This document shows, one piece after another, positions 1 to 7,075 of a stretch of DNA of 10,405 nucleotides. A model generated the notes under the pieces. It was not told the origin of the DNA and did no database searches. It was given only the letters and a program-made list of their open reading frames with translations. A program made the translations under genes and the position numbers. The number at the start of each line of letters is the position of its first letter. Position 1 is the stretch's first letter. The stretch spans positions 1-10,405 of the forward strand of contig UROX01000089.1 in assembly GCA_900549685.1 (NCBI GenBank). Direction: 5' to 3'. The stretch comes from an uncultured Alistipes sp. GTDB lineage: Bacteria > Bacteroidota > Bacteroidia > Bacteroidales > Rikenellaceae.

Positions 1-1154
1 AAAAAATCCTTCTGGTTCTCTCGCTCGCCGCACTGATCGTTTCCTGCGACCGGGACAAAAAAGCCCGGATATCGGGCACGTTCGCCGGACTGGCTCACGA
101 CACCGTCCTGCTGGAAATGATTACCACGTTGGATCGTAAAATCGTCGATTCGGCCGTCACCGACCGTCAGGGCGACTACTCGTTCCGGGTCAAGCTGCCC
201 GTCGCGGCGCCTACGTTTTTCAATCTGATCTGCAAAGGCAGCTCCATTCCGCTGATCGTCTCTCCCGGCGAACGGATCGAGGTCAATTCGCTGTGCGACC
301 TCTCGAAGAACTACACAGTCGAAGGCTCCGAAGACTCCGAAAAGCTCCGGGCGTTCAACGCGTTCTACAACGGAGCGCTCGCCTCGCTCGATTCGATTTC
401 GCAGCGTTTCGTCACCACGCCCGCCACTGCCGAGAACGAGTCGCTGCGTGCCGAGTTGCTCAACAGCTACACCCGGGAATATTACAGGCTGAAACGCGAA
501 CACATCGGATTCATCGTATCGAACCCCGGCTCGATGGCCGCCCTCTATGCACTCTACCAGCGGTTCCCGAACGATCCGAACCTGTTCGACGAACGCAACG
601 ACCTGGTATACTACCGCATCGTGGCCGACTCCCTGTCGGCGCTCTACCCCGAATCGCCCCATGTCAAAGCACTGCAGGGCGAAATCGCACGGAAGCAGGA
701 GGCCCTCGATCTGGCGGTCCGCATCAGCGAACGCCCCGAAAGCCCGTACAACTACCCCGAAATCGAACTGCCGGACATGTACGGCAAAACCCGGAAACTC
801 TCCGAACTGGACGGCAACGTGATTCTGATCGACTTCTGGACGCCCGCAGACGCCCGCAGCACGATCCTCAACGCCGAGATGAAAGAACTCCACGACCGCT
901 TCGGCGGCAAAGGGCTGGCTGTTTATCAGGTCGGCTTCGGCGATGAGAAAGCGATATGGATCGACGCCGTACAGCAGCAGAAACTGCCCTGGGTGTGCGT
1001 GTTCGATCCCCGGGGCACGGCCGGCGTAGCCGCGATGAGCTACAACGTACAGACCGTCCCGTCGAACGTTCTGCTCGACCGCAAAGGCAACATCGCAGGG
1101 AAGGACCTCTACGGCGACAAGCTCCGCGACAAAATAGAACAACTGCTCCACTGA
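1..1154 (+). CDS. Lipoprotein with a thioredoxin/TlpA-like domain lacking CxxC (5' end cut by window edge)
   Basis: The reading frame is open from the first base; full codons begin at position 3 and 383 residues are visible. The start codon lies just outside the window, probably one or a few codons away, because the first visible residues (KILLVLSLAALIVSC) are already the hydrophobic core and lipobox of a lipoprotein signal peptide, with the lipidated cysteine at codon 45-47. The middle (about residues 20-245) resembles the N-terminal DUF4369-type region found ahead of TlpA-like domains in Bacteroidetes. Residues about 249-383 form a thioredoxin-like fold, with VILIDFW before the usual active site and VPSN matching the cis-proline loop. 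The active site itself reads WTPADARS, so both catalytic cysteines are missing (Asp and Ser by my alignment). The protein is therefore probably not a disulfide oxidoreductase. It is likely anchored in a membrane facing the periplasm; which membrane cannot be told. The stop overlaps the lpxH start. Family assignment is fairly sure; function is unknown. Confidence 0.85.
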   Translation, partial: KILLVLSLAALIVSCDRDKKARISGTFAGLAHDTVLLEMITTLDRKIVDSAVTDRQGDYSFRVKLPVAAPTFFNLICKGSSIPLIVSPGERIEVNSLCDLSKNYTVEGSEDSEKLRAFNAFYNGALASLDSISQRFVTTPATAENESLRAELLNSYTREYYRLKREHIGFIVSNPGSMAALYALYQRFPNDPNLFDERNDLVYYRIVADSLSALYPESPHVKALQGEIARKQEALDLAVRISERPESPYNYPEIELPDMYGKTRKLSELDGNVILIDFWTPADARSTILNAEMKELHDRFGGKGLAVYQVGFGDEKAIWIDAVQQQKLPWVCVFDPRGTAGVAAMSYNVQTVPSNVLLDRKGNIAGKDLYGDKLRDKIEQLLH

Positions 1155-1909
1155 TGTACTATTTCGCATCGGACACCCATCTGGGCCTCGAGACGGGAGC
1201 GCGTTCCGCGGCCGAACGCGAACGGCTGTTCGTGCGCTGGCTCGACGAAATCGCCCCCGACGCCGAGGCCGTCTTTCTCGTGGGCGACATTTTCGATTTC
1301 TGGTACGAATACGGACGGGTCGTCCCGAAAGGTTTCGTCCGCCTGCTGGCCAAGCTGGCCGAACTGACCGAACGGGGCATTCCGGTCCACTTCTTCGCCG
1401 GCAACCATGACATGTGGAGCTTCCGCTACCTGCACGACGAATGCGGCGTCACGCTCCACCCCGGAGCCTACGAAATCATGGAACTCTCCGGCAGGAAAGT
1501 GCTCGTCGGACACGGCGACACGCTGGGGCCGCGCGGATTCGGAGGCCGGCTGTTGAGCAGGATCTTCCGTTCTCCGTTGCTGAGAAAGTGCTTCTCGCAG
1601 ATTCATCCCGACACGGCCCTGCGGTTCGGTCATTGGTGGAGCGGCTCGAACCGCCGTTCCCGTCCCATCCGGCACACGTTCCGCGGCAGCGACGAACCGA
1701 TCGTACGCTTCGCCGCCGAAATGCTCCGGAGCCGCCCCGACATCGACCTGTTCGTCTGCGGCCATATCCATTGCGCCGAAATCTTTCCGTTGAGCGACAC
1801 GAGCCGCATCGCGTTCCTCGGCGAATGGATCGAACATCCGGTCTACGGAACGCTCGACGAACGAGGCGAGTTCAAGCTCCATACCTATCCGACAAACACA
1901 CGACCATGA
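1154..1909 (+). CDS. lpxH: UDP-2,3-diacylglucosamine diphosphatase LpxH
   Basis: This 251-residue calcineurin-like metallophosphoesterase should cleave UDP-2,3-diacylglucosamine to lipid X and UMP, the fourth step of lipid A synthesis, at the inner face of the inner membrane. The metal-binding motifs appear in the expected order: SDTHLG (D7, H9), VGDIFDFW (D45), GNHD (N84, H85), GHGD (H120) and CGHIH (H204, H206). The length is close to the roughly 240 residues of E. coli LpxH. The ATG shares its A with the TGA stop of the lipoprotein gene (TGATG), and the start gives the MYYFASDTHLG opening typical of the family; the frame is open further upstream, but that part overlaps the previous gene and has no family match. 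There is no Shine-Dalgarno sequence, so translation probably depends on coupling. Its stop overlaps thyA by four bases. A related phosphoesterase with another substrate is possible, but the motif set favours LpxH. Confidence 0.92.
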   Translation: MYYFASDTHLGLETGARSAAERERLFVRWLDEIAPDAEAVFLVGDIFDFWYEYGRVVPKGFVRLLAKLAELTERGIPVHFFAGNHDMWSFRYLHDECGVTLHPGAYEIMELSGRKVLVGHGDTLGPRGFGGRLLSRIFRSPLLRKCFSQIHPDTALRFGHWWSGSNRRSRPIRHTFRGSDEPIVRFAAEMLRSRPDIDLFVCGHIHCAEIFPLSDTSRIAFLGEWIEHPVYGTLDERGEFKLHTYPTNTRP

Positions 1910-2700
1910 AACAATATCTCGACCTGCTCCGCCACATCGAAGCCTGCGGAACGGTGAAAAGCGACCGCACGGGCACCGGAACGATCAGCACGTTCGGCTA
2001 CCAGATGCGCTTCGACCTGAACGAAGGATTCCCGGTGCTGACGACCAAGAAACTGCACCTGCGTTCCATCATCCACGAACTGCTGTGGTTTCTGCGGGGC
2101 GACACCAATATCGGTTACCTGCACGACAACAACGTCACGATATGGGACGAATGGGCCGACGAGAACGGCGATCTGGGTCCCGTCTACGGGTCCCAATGGC
2201 GCAGCTGGCCCGCGCCGGACGGCCGTAGCATCGACCAGATCGCCGGCGTCGTGGAGCAGATCCGCAACAATCCCGACTCTCGGAGACTGATCGTCAGCGC
2301 ATGGAACGTGGCCGAAATCGACCGGATGGCCCTGCCGCCCTGCCATGCCCTGTTCCAGTTCTACGTGGCCGACGGACGGCTCTCGTGCCAGCTTTACCAG
2401 CGCAGCGCGGACGTTTTCCTCGGCGTGCCGTTCAACATCGCCTCGTACGCCCTGCTGACGATGATGATCGCCCAGGTGACGGGACTCCGCCCCGGCGAAT
2501 TCGTCCATACGCTCGGCGACGCCCATATCTACCTGAACCACCGCGAACAGGTAGCTCTGCAACTGACCCGCACGCCGCGGCGGTTGCCGACCATGAAAAT
2601 CAATCCGGATGTCGGGTCGATCTTCGATTTCCGGTACGAGGATTTCACGCTCGAAGGTTACGATCCCTATCCCTCCATCAAAGCCCCCATCGCCGTATGA
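1906..2700 (+). CDS. thyA: Thymidylate synthase ThyA
   Basis: ThyA converts dUMP and 5,10-methylene-tetrahydrofolate to dTMP and dihydrofolate in the cytoplasm. The protein is 264 residues, the same length as the E. coli enzyme, and can be aligned to it from memory with hardly a gap. Visible landmarks are the phosphate-binding DRTGTGT (20-26), the block HLRSIIHELLWFL (51-63), WDEWADENGDLGPVYG (80-95), and the catalytic cysteine C146 in LPPCHALFQFYV. QLYQRSADVFLGVPFNIASY follows, and the C-terminus IKAPIAV closes over the active site in the family. The start ATG overlaps the lpxH stop (ATGA at 1906-1909) and gives the MKQYLDLL opening of the family. The longer frame upstream is only the lpxH region read in another frame. 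The stop overlaps the folA start by four bases, so the dihydrofolate producer and the dihydrofolate recycler are coupled. Confidence 0.98.
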   Translation: MKQYLDLLRHIEACGTVKSDRTGTGTISTFGYQMRFDLNEGFPVLTTKKLHLRSIIHELLWFLRGDTNIGYLHDNNVTIWDEWADENGDLGPVYGSQWRSWPAPDGRSIDQIAGVVEQIRNNPDSRRLIVSAWNVAEIDRMALPPCHALFQFYVADGRLSCQLYQRSADVFLGVPFNIASYALLTMMIAQVTGLRPGEFVHTLGDAHIYLNHREQVALQLTRTPRRLPTMKINPDVGSIFDFRYEDFTLEGYDPYPSIKAPIAV

Positions 2701-3179
2701 TTTCTCTGATCGTCGCCGTCGCCCGCAACGGAGTGATCGGCCATGCCAACGACCTGATCTGGCACATTTCCGAAGACCTGCGCCGATTCAAGGCCATCAC
2801 GACGGGCCATCCGGTCATCATGGGACGCAAAACGTTCCAGTCCATCGGACGCCCGCTACCCGGCCGCACCAATGTCGTCGTCACCCGCAACGGAAATTTC
2901 CGCCCCGAAGGCTGCGTCGTCGTCGATTCGTTCGAAAAAGCCGTCTCGATGTTCCCCGACGAGGAGGCGTTCATCATCGGCGGCGCCCAGATCTACGCAC
3001 AGGCCCTCCCGATCGCCGACAAGCTGTACCTTACCGAAATAGACGCCGACTACGAAGGCGACACGCGCTTCCCCGACTGGGACCGCTCGGCATGGACGCT
3101 CACGAACGCACAGCGTTTCCCCCGCGGAGAGAAATTCGAGCACCCGTTCGCATTCCTCGATTACGTCAGAAAACGCTGA
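2697..3179 (+). CDS. folA: Dihydrofolate reductase FolA
   Basis: FolA reduces dihydrofolate to tetrahydrofolate with NADPH, restoring the cofactor oxidised by ThyA, whose gene directly precedes it. The protein is 160 residues (E. coli 159). It begins MISLIVAVARNGVIG and keeps W22 and the acidic catalytic residue D27 in WHISEDLRRFK. It also has VIMGRKTFQSIGRPLPGR for NADPH binding, the GGA turn in FIIGGAQIY, and LYLTEIDADYEGDTRFP near the end. The ATG overlaps the thyA TGA in an ATGA junction (2697-2700), and no Shine-Dalgarno sequence is visible, so reinitiation after ThyA is likely. This is the last gene of the + strand operon; no clear terminator with a T-tract follows closely. No residue looks missing. 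I cannot judge from the sequence alone whether it is sensitive to trimethoprim. Confidence 0.97.
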   Translation: MISLIVAVARNGVIGHANDLIWHISEDLRRFKAITTGHPVIMGRKTFQSIGRPLPGRTNVVVTRNGNFRPEGCVVVDSFEKAVSMFPDEEAFIIGGAQIYAQALPIADKLYLTEIDADYEGDTRFPDWDRSAWTLTNAQRFPRGEKFEHPFAFLDYVRKR

Positions 3180-3226
3180 CCGCCTGCACAGAACCGTCCG
3201 GACACGACAGTCCGCACAGGCCGCCG

Positions 3227-3294
3227 TGCCGCCCGATTTGGATAAGGAATCCGGACAAATACGGCCAACCTTCATCCGGACTGCCGCCCGATTT
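3227..3294. repeat. 13-base direct repeat in the folA-polA gap
   Basis: TGCCGCCCGATTT occurs at 3227-3239 and again at 3282-3294, 55 bases apart start to start, in non-coding DNA. The second copy overlaps the stem and loop of the hairpin at 3277-3308. The composition is GC-rich but an exact 13-mer twice within 68 bases is unlikely by chance. No function is evident. Confidence 0.5.
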
Positions 3295-3308
3295 CTTCCG
3301 GCAGTCCG
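3277..3308. repeat. Perfect 10-bp hairpin without T-tract
   Basis: CGGACTGCCG (3277-3286) and CGGCAGTCCG (3299-3308) are exact inverted repeats around a 12-base loop. Neither strand has a run of T after the stem, so it does not look like an ordinary intrinsic terminator. It could protect the 3' end of the folA transcript, act with Rho, or be a remnant of a repeat. The stem is seen directly; the role is not known. Confidence 0.6.
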
Positions 3309-3416
3309 CAACGCGTCCCCGCGCCCCTGGCAAACAATCCGCCCTCGGAACCACAACATAAGCAACCTCCGATTCCGTCTCGGCCCCCATACCCACACAC
3401 GGAAACATTCATAATA

Positions 3417-3443
3417 AAATATCCGGCGGAGGGCCGGATATTT
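3417..3443 (-). terminator. Hairpin terminator downstream of polA, perhaps bidirectional
   Basis: An exact 11-bp stem (AAATATCCGGC at 3417-3427 with its complement at 3433-3443) encloses a 5-base loop GGAGG. It lies 69 bases beyond the polA stop. Read on the - strand the stem runs into TTTTATTAT, a fair T-tract, so it should end the polA transcript. On the + strand the tract is shorter (ATTTATG), so termination of folA here, 237 bases after its stop, would be weaker. Confidence 0.8.
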
Positions 3444-3512
3444 ATGTCGAATGTCAAAAACGGACCGCAGGGGTAGGAAAGCCATCGGCAAAAGCCCCAT
3501 GTTCCGCCCGGA

Positions 3513-6368
3513 TCAATGCGCCTCGACCCAGTTCGCACCCACGCCGCACTCGGCGATGAGCGCCACACGGAGCCGCGCGGCCTGTTCCATGCAGCGTACC
3601 ACCAGCTCCTGCACTTCGGAGGCTTCGCTGCGCAGCATGTCGATGACCAGTTCGTCGTGAACCTGCAGAATGATCTTCGAGAGGAGCCTCCGCTCGTTGA
3701 GCTCCCGGTGCACGGCGATCATGGCCAGCTTCATAATGTCGGCCGCACCGCCCTGTATCGGGGCGTTGATCGCATTGCGTTCGGCCAGCCCCCTCACCAC
3801 AGCATTTCCCGAACGGATGTCGGGCAACATGCGTTTGCGTCCGAACAGCGTGGTGACATATCCCCGCTCGCGAGCCTCGCTCACCACTCGCTCCATATAG
3901 GCTTTCACGCCGGGATAGGTAGCGAAATAGCCGTCGATGATCTCTTTGGCCTCGCTGCGCGGAATCTGCAGCCGCTGGGCCAGACCGAAAGCCGAAATGC
4001 CGTAAATAATGCCGAAATTGGCCGTTTTGGCCCGCCGCCGCTGTTCGCGCGTCACCTCTTCGACCGGAACGCCGAACACACGCGCCGCCGTCTCGGTATG
4101 GATATCCGCACCGTGCGAAAAGGCCGCGATCATCGTCGGATCCTCGCTCAGATGGGCCATCAACCGGAGTTCGACCTGCGAATAGTCGGCCGACAGCAGC
4201 AGATGGTCCTCGTCCGAAGGCACGAAAGCCTTGCGGATCTCACGTCCCCGTTCGTCGCGGATCGGAATGTTCTGCAGATTCGGATTCGTCGAACTGAGCC
4301 GCCCGGTCGCCGTGACGGCCTGATTGAACGAAGTATGGATACGCCCCGTGATCGGATTGACCAGCTGCGGCAGCGCTTCCACGTAAGTGGACAACAGCTT
4401 GCGCAGCCCCCGGTACTCGAGAATCATCCCGACGATCGGGTGCCGGTCCGAGAGCATCTGCAAATACTCCTCGTCCGTCCGGTACTGTTTGGTTTTGGTC
4501 ATGCGCGGTTTCGGGTCGATCTTGAGCCGTCCGAACAACGCCTCGCCCAACTGCTTGGCCGAATTGACATTCAGCGACGGATCGCCCGCCGCCTCGCGAA
4601 TACGGTCTTCGAGTTCGGCCAGTTCGGCGGTAAGCTCCCGACCCGATGCGGCCAGCGCATCGGTATCGATCCGCACGCCCGCCCGTTCGATGTCGGCCAG
4701 AACCCGGATGAGGGGTTCCTCTACCGTCCGGTACAGTTCGGCCAGCCCCGCCTCTTCGAGCATGGGCCACAGATGCAGCTTGAGCCGCAACGTCACATCG
4801 GCATCCTCGGCCGCATATTCGGCGCACCGTTCGACAGGCACGCGGTCCATCGTGATCTGCCGCGCCCCCTTGCCGATCAGCTCCTCGATGGGCACGGGCG
4901 AATAGTTCAGATAGGTCCGGGCCAGATGATCCATCCCGTGGCGCGACTCGGGATCGAGCAGGTAATGGACGATCATCGTATCGTAGAGCAGCCCTTTCAC
5001 CTCGATCCCGGCGCTGCGCAGCACCATCAGGTCGAACTTGATGTTCTGCCCGATCTTGGCGATCCGCTCGTTTTCGAACACAGGTCTCAACGTCTCGACG
5101 ATACGCGGCGTGTTTCCCGGATCGCAGGGCACATACCAGGCCTCGAAAGGCTCCACGGCGAACGATATGCCCACGAGCCGGTCGCCGAACACGTCGAATC
5201 CGGTCGTCTCGGTATCGAAACAGAACTCCCCGACAGACTCCAGCCGTCCGACGAGTTCCGCCAGCGCTTCGGACGTATCGACCGTATGGTAAGTATGTTC
5301 CACGGTAGCCACCGTATCGAAAGCGGGCACGTCGAACAGGCCTCCTTCCGAAGCCGCCGACGTTGCGCTCTCCAATCCCGAAAACAGATCCGGCACAGCC
5401 TCCGCTTTCGCGGCACGGCCGCTCCGGCGGACCTCCGTCCCCGACGGGGACACCGCCGCGTCACCGGACGCCTCGCCCGTTCCGGAGAAAATATCGCTCT
5501 CTCCGGCCGACAGCTCCGCAAGCAACGAACGGAAATTCAGCTCCCGGTAAAGCTCCTTCAGCGCCTCTGTATCGGGTGTTTCGAGTGCCAGCTTTTCCGG
5601 CTCGAACGCAACGGGCACATTCAGTTCGATCGTCGCCAGCCGCTTGGCCAGCATGATCTGTTCGCGGGCGGACTCGATATTCTCCCGCTGCTTGCCCTTC
5701 AGCTCGTCCGTCCGGGAGAGCAGTTCCTCGACCGGACCGAAACGGCACACCAGCTTGGCAGCGCTCTTCTCGCCGATTCCCGGCACGCCGGGAATGTTGT
5801 CCGAAGCGTCGCCCCACAGCGCGAGAATGTCGATGATGCGACAAGGATCGTCGATGCCGTAATGTTCGCACAGCTGTTCGCAACCGACGATCTCTACGCC
5901 GTCGCTCCCTTTCTTCTGCTTATAGATATGCACCGTCGGACGGACCAGCTGTCCGTAGTCCTTGTCGGGCGTCACCATGAACACCTCGTAGCCCGCGGCC
6001 GCGGCTTTCTGCGACAGCGTCCCGATCACGTCGTCGGCCTCGTAGCCCGGCACCTCGATGACCGGAATGCGCATGGCCTCCAGCACCCGTTTGATATACG
6101 GCACCGAGGCGATGATATCCTCCGGCGTTTCGCTCCGGTTGGCCTTGTAGGCCGGGTAGAGTTCGTGCCGGAAATTACCGCCCGGCGGATCGAACGCCAC
6201 CCCCAGACAGTCGGGCTTCTCGCGCCGGATCAGATCGTTGAGATACCGCACGAAGCCGAACACGGCCGAGGTATTCAGCCCCGCGGCATTGCGCATGGGC
6301 CGGTTGATGAACGCATAGTAAAACCTGAATATCAACGCATAGGCATCGACTAAAAAAACTCTTTCCAT
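3513..6368 (-). CDS. polA: DNA polymerase I, with 5' nuclease, 3'-5' proofreading and polymerase domains
   Basis: This 951-residue protein repairs DNA and removes RNA primers of Okazaki fragments. The 5' nuclease domain (about 1-290) shows DAYALIF, GYEADDVIG, TPDKDYGQ and the helix-hairpin-helix part GDASDNIPGVPGIG. A low-complexity linker of about 65 residues follows. The 3'-5' exonuclease domain (about 356-545) keeps all its metal ligands: D385 and E387 (DTET), D446 (NIKFD), and Y518/D522 (YAAED), so proofreading should be active, unlike in Taq. The polymerase domain (about 546-951) has motif A with D728 (SADYSQVELR), motif B with K781 and F785 (KTANFGIIYG), and motif C with D905 (VHDE). 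The start at 6368 (MERVFLVDAY) matches the family's N-terminus. The frame stays open for 79 more codons upstream, but that part has no family resemblance and would span the leader hairpin. E. coli PolA is 928 residues; the surplus is mostly the linker. Confidence 0.98.
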   Translation of the reverse strand: MERVFLVDAYALIFRFYYAFINRPMRNAAGLNTSAVFGFVRYLNDLIRREKPDCLGVAFDPPGGNFRHELYPAYKANRSETPEDIIASVPYIKRVLEAMRIPVIEVPGYEADDVIGTLSQKAAAAGYEVFMVTPDKDYGQLVRPTVHIYKQKKGSDGVEIVGCEQLCEHYGIDDPCRIIDILALWGDASDNIPGVPGIGEKSAAKLVCRFGPVEELLSRTDELKGKQRENIESAREQIMLAKRLATIELNVPVAFEPEKLALETPDTEALKELYRELNFRSLLAELSAGESDIFSGTGEASGDAAVSPSGTEVRRSGRAAKAEAVPDLFSGLESATSAASEGGLFDVPAFDTVATVEHTYHTVDTSEALAELVGRLESVGEFCFDTETTGFDVFGDRLVGISFAVEPFEAWYVPCDPGNTPRIVETLRPVFENERIAKIGQNIKFDLMVLRSAGIEVKGLLYDTMIVHYLLDPESRHGMDHLARTYLNYSPVPIEELIGKGARQITMDRVPVERCAEYAAEDADVTLRLKLHLWPMLEEAGLAELYRTVEEPLIRVLADIERAGVRIDTDALAASGRELTAELAELEDRIREAAGDPSLNVNSAKQLGEALFGRLKIDPKPRMTKTKQYRTDEEYLQMLSDRHPIVGMILEYRGLRKLLSTYVEALPQLVNPITGRIHTSFNQAVTATGRLSSTNPNLQNIPIRDERGREIRKAFVPSDEDHLLLSADYSQVELRLMAHLSEDPTMIAAFSHGADIHTETAARVFGVPVEEVTREQRRRAKTANFGIIYGISAFGLAQRLQIPRSEAKEIIDGYFATYPGVKAYMERVVSEARERGYVTTLFGRKRMLPDIRSGNAVVRGLAERNAINAPIQGGAADIMKLAMIAVHRELNERRLLSKIILQVHDELVIDMLRSEASEVQELVVRCMEQAARLRVALIAECGVGANWVEAH

Positions 6369-6373
6369 CTTTC

Positions 6374-6410
6374 TTGCAGGTATAAAAATTGCAGGCTGCG
6401 CCTGCAATTT
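6374..6410 (-). promoter_or_regulatory. Hairpin with T-tract and competing third arm just upstream of polA
   Basis: On the - strand, AAATTGCAGGC and GCCTGCAATTT form a perfect 11-bp stem with a 3-base loop (6400-6410, 6397-6399, 6386-6396). The stem runs into TTTTTATA, the layout of an intrinsic terminator. A second copy of CCTGCAA (6374-6380) follows, only five bases before the polA ATG at 6368, and can pair with the same first arm TTGCAGG (6402-6408). Two exclusive folds are therefore possible. The hairpin may end transcripts from queD, or act as an attenuator or translation switch for polA. The pairing is seen; the role is inferred. Confidence 0.55.
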
Positions 6411-6585
6411 ACCGATTCGATTATTTTCTGTCGGCAACGCCATTCTTTTCTGCGGACATGTTCCGGAACGGTCATTTCTCCGCCCCGACGGCCGTCTTCC
6501 GAGACTCTTCGCACACACGATCCGCAGCCCCACGTCAGCCCGGCATGTGCCCGAAAAGAGGACTTCCGTCCGTTCCCATCGCGGC

Positions 6586-6611
6586 AAAAACGCCTGCGGC
6601 CACACGCCGCA
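6586..6611 (-). terminator. Possible weak terminator after queD
   Basis: Seven bases after the queD stop, TGCGGC and GCCGCA form a 6-bp stem with a 5-base loop (6606-6611, 6601-6605, 6595-6600). On the - strand four bases (GGCG) and then five T follow (6586-6590). The stem is short and the T-run is offset, so termination may be incomplete and some transcripts may continue into polA. Confidence 0.4.
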
Positions 6612-6618
6612 TCCGCCG

Positions 6619-7071
6619 CTACCGGTTGTCCTCGGCGAACCACTCGGCGAACGAGGTCGCCGTTTCGTGCAACCGGATGCTGTACAGTTCGACCCGTTCG
6701 GGCAGCCGCCCGGCGATGACCCGTGCGAAATCGGCCACCATATTCTCGCAGGTCGGCTGATAGGGCGTCGTTACCACGTTGGCGAAACTCCGTCGCAACG
6801 CTTCGACCAGCTCGCCGTTTTCATCCGTCCGACGCAACACCAGCGCATGGTCGTAGCGGCGGACGATCTCTTCGCCCACGATGCGTTTAAGCTCGCCGAA
6901 ATCCATCGCCATACCGTACTTGGGATCGGCGGGATCGGCCGAAGGCTCGCCCCGCACCGTCACGAAAAGACGGTACGAATGGCCGTGTATCTCGCGGCAC
7001 GGGCCGTCGTACCCGGCGAGCGTATGGGCCATTTCGAACGAGAACTCCTTGGTCAATCTGATTACGGCCAT
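6619..7071 (-). CDS. queD: 6-carboxytetrahydropterin synthase QueD (PTPS family)
   Basis: QueD converts 7,8-dihydroneopterin triphosphate to 6-carboxy-tetrahydropterin, the second step towards the tRNA base queuosine. The 150-residue protein has the three zinc-binding histidines H16 (FEMAHTL), H29 and H31 (IHGHSY). The catalytic cysteine C25 sits four residues before HGH, followed by MDFGELK, the D74-H75 pair in YDHALV, PTCEN with E109, and E136 in RLHET. Keeping the cysteine argues against the PTPS-III type that bypasses part of folate synthesis, where it is replaced by Glu. The other queuosine genes (queC, queE) are not in the window. The gene starts four bases after the stop of the Lrp-type regulator and has a rare good Shine-Dalgarno sequence inside that gene's end, so the two are one transcription unit. 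A general 6-pyruvoyl-tetrahydropterin synthase is the alternative name. Confidence 0.9.
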   Translation of the reverse strand: MAVIRLTKEFSFEMAHTLAGYDGPCREIHGHSYRLFVTVRGEPSADPADPKYGMAMDFGELKRIVGEEIVRRYDHALVLRRTDENGELVEALRRSFANVVTTPYQPTCENMVADFARVIAGRLPERVELYSIRLHETATSFAEWFAEDNR

Positions 7072-7075
7072 GACG

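Larger units (their letters stand above)
3180..3512. other. Gene-free stretch between convergent folA and polA
   Basis: These 333 bases lie between the folA stop and the polA stop. The short open frames here have no recognisable protein and biased composition, so I do not call them genes. What can be seen is the sequence TCCGGAC three times (3197-3203, 3250-3256, 3275-3281), a 13-base direct repeat TGCCGCCCGATTT (3227-3239 and 3282-3294), a perfect hairpin at 3277-3308, and a terminator hairpin at 3417-3443. The stretch may be the 3' untranslated region of the folA transcript. Confidence 0.7.

Noticed and set aside
3226..3414. A 62-codon frame in the folA-polA gap
   Set aside because: It spans the hairpin and repeats, has no start context and no recognisable protein.
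3516..6353. A 945-codon open frame on the + strand opposite almost all of polA
   Set aside because: polA on the other strand has every catalytic motif. The + strand frame is rich in Arg, His, Gln and Asp without any recognisable domain; long antisense frames arise in GC-rich genes because of biased codon use.
6405..6411. TAAATTG on the - strand as a polA promoter
   Set aside because: It lacks one T of the TAnnTTTG consensus and overlaps the leader hairpin; a start there would lie within the stem.
6369..6605. A longer polA with 79 extra N-terminal codons
   Set aside because: The added residues resemble no polymerase N-terminus, and translation would pass through the leader hairpin; MERVFLVDAY fits the family start.
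6350..6643. A 97-codon - strand frame between queD and polA
   Set aside because: It overlaps both flanking genes and the leader hairpin, and its Arg/Cys-rich content looks like an out-of-frame translation.
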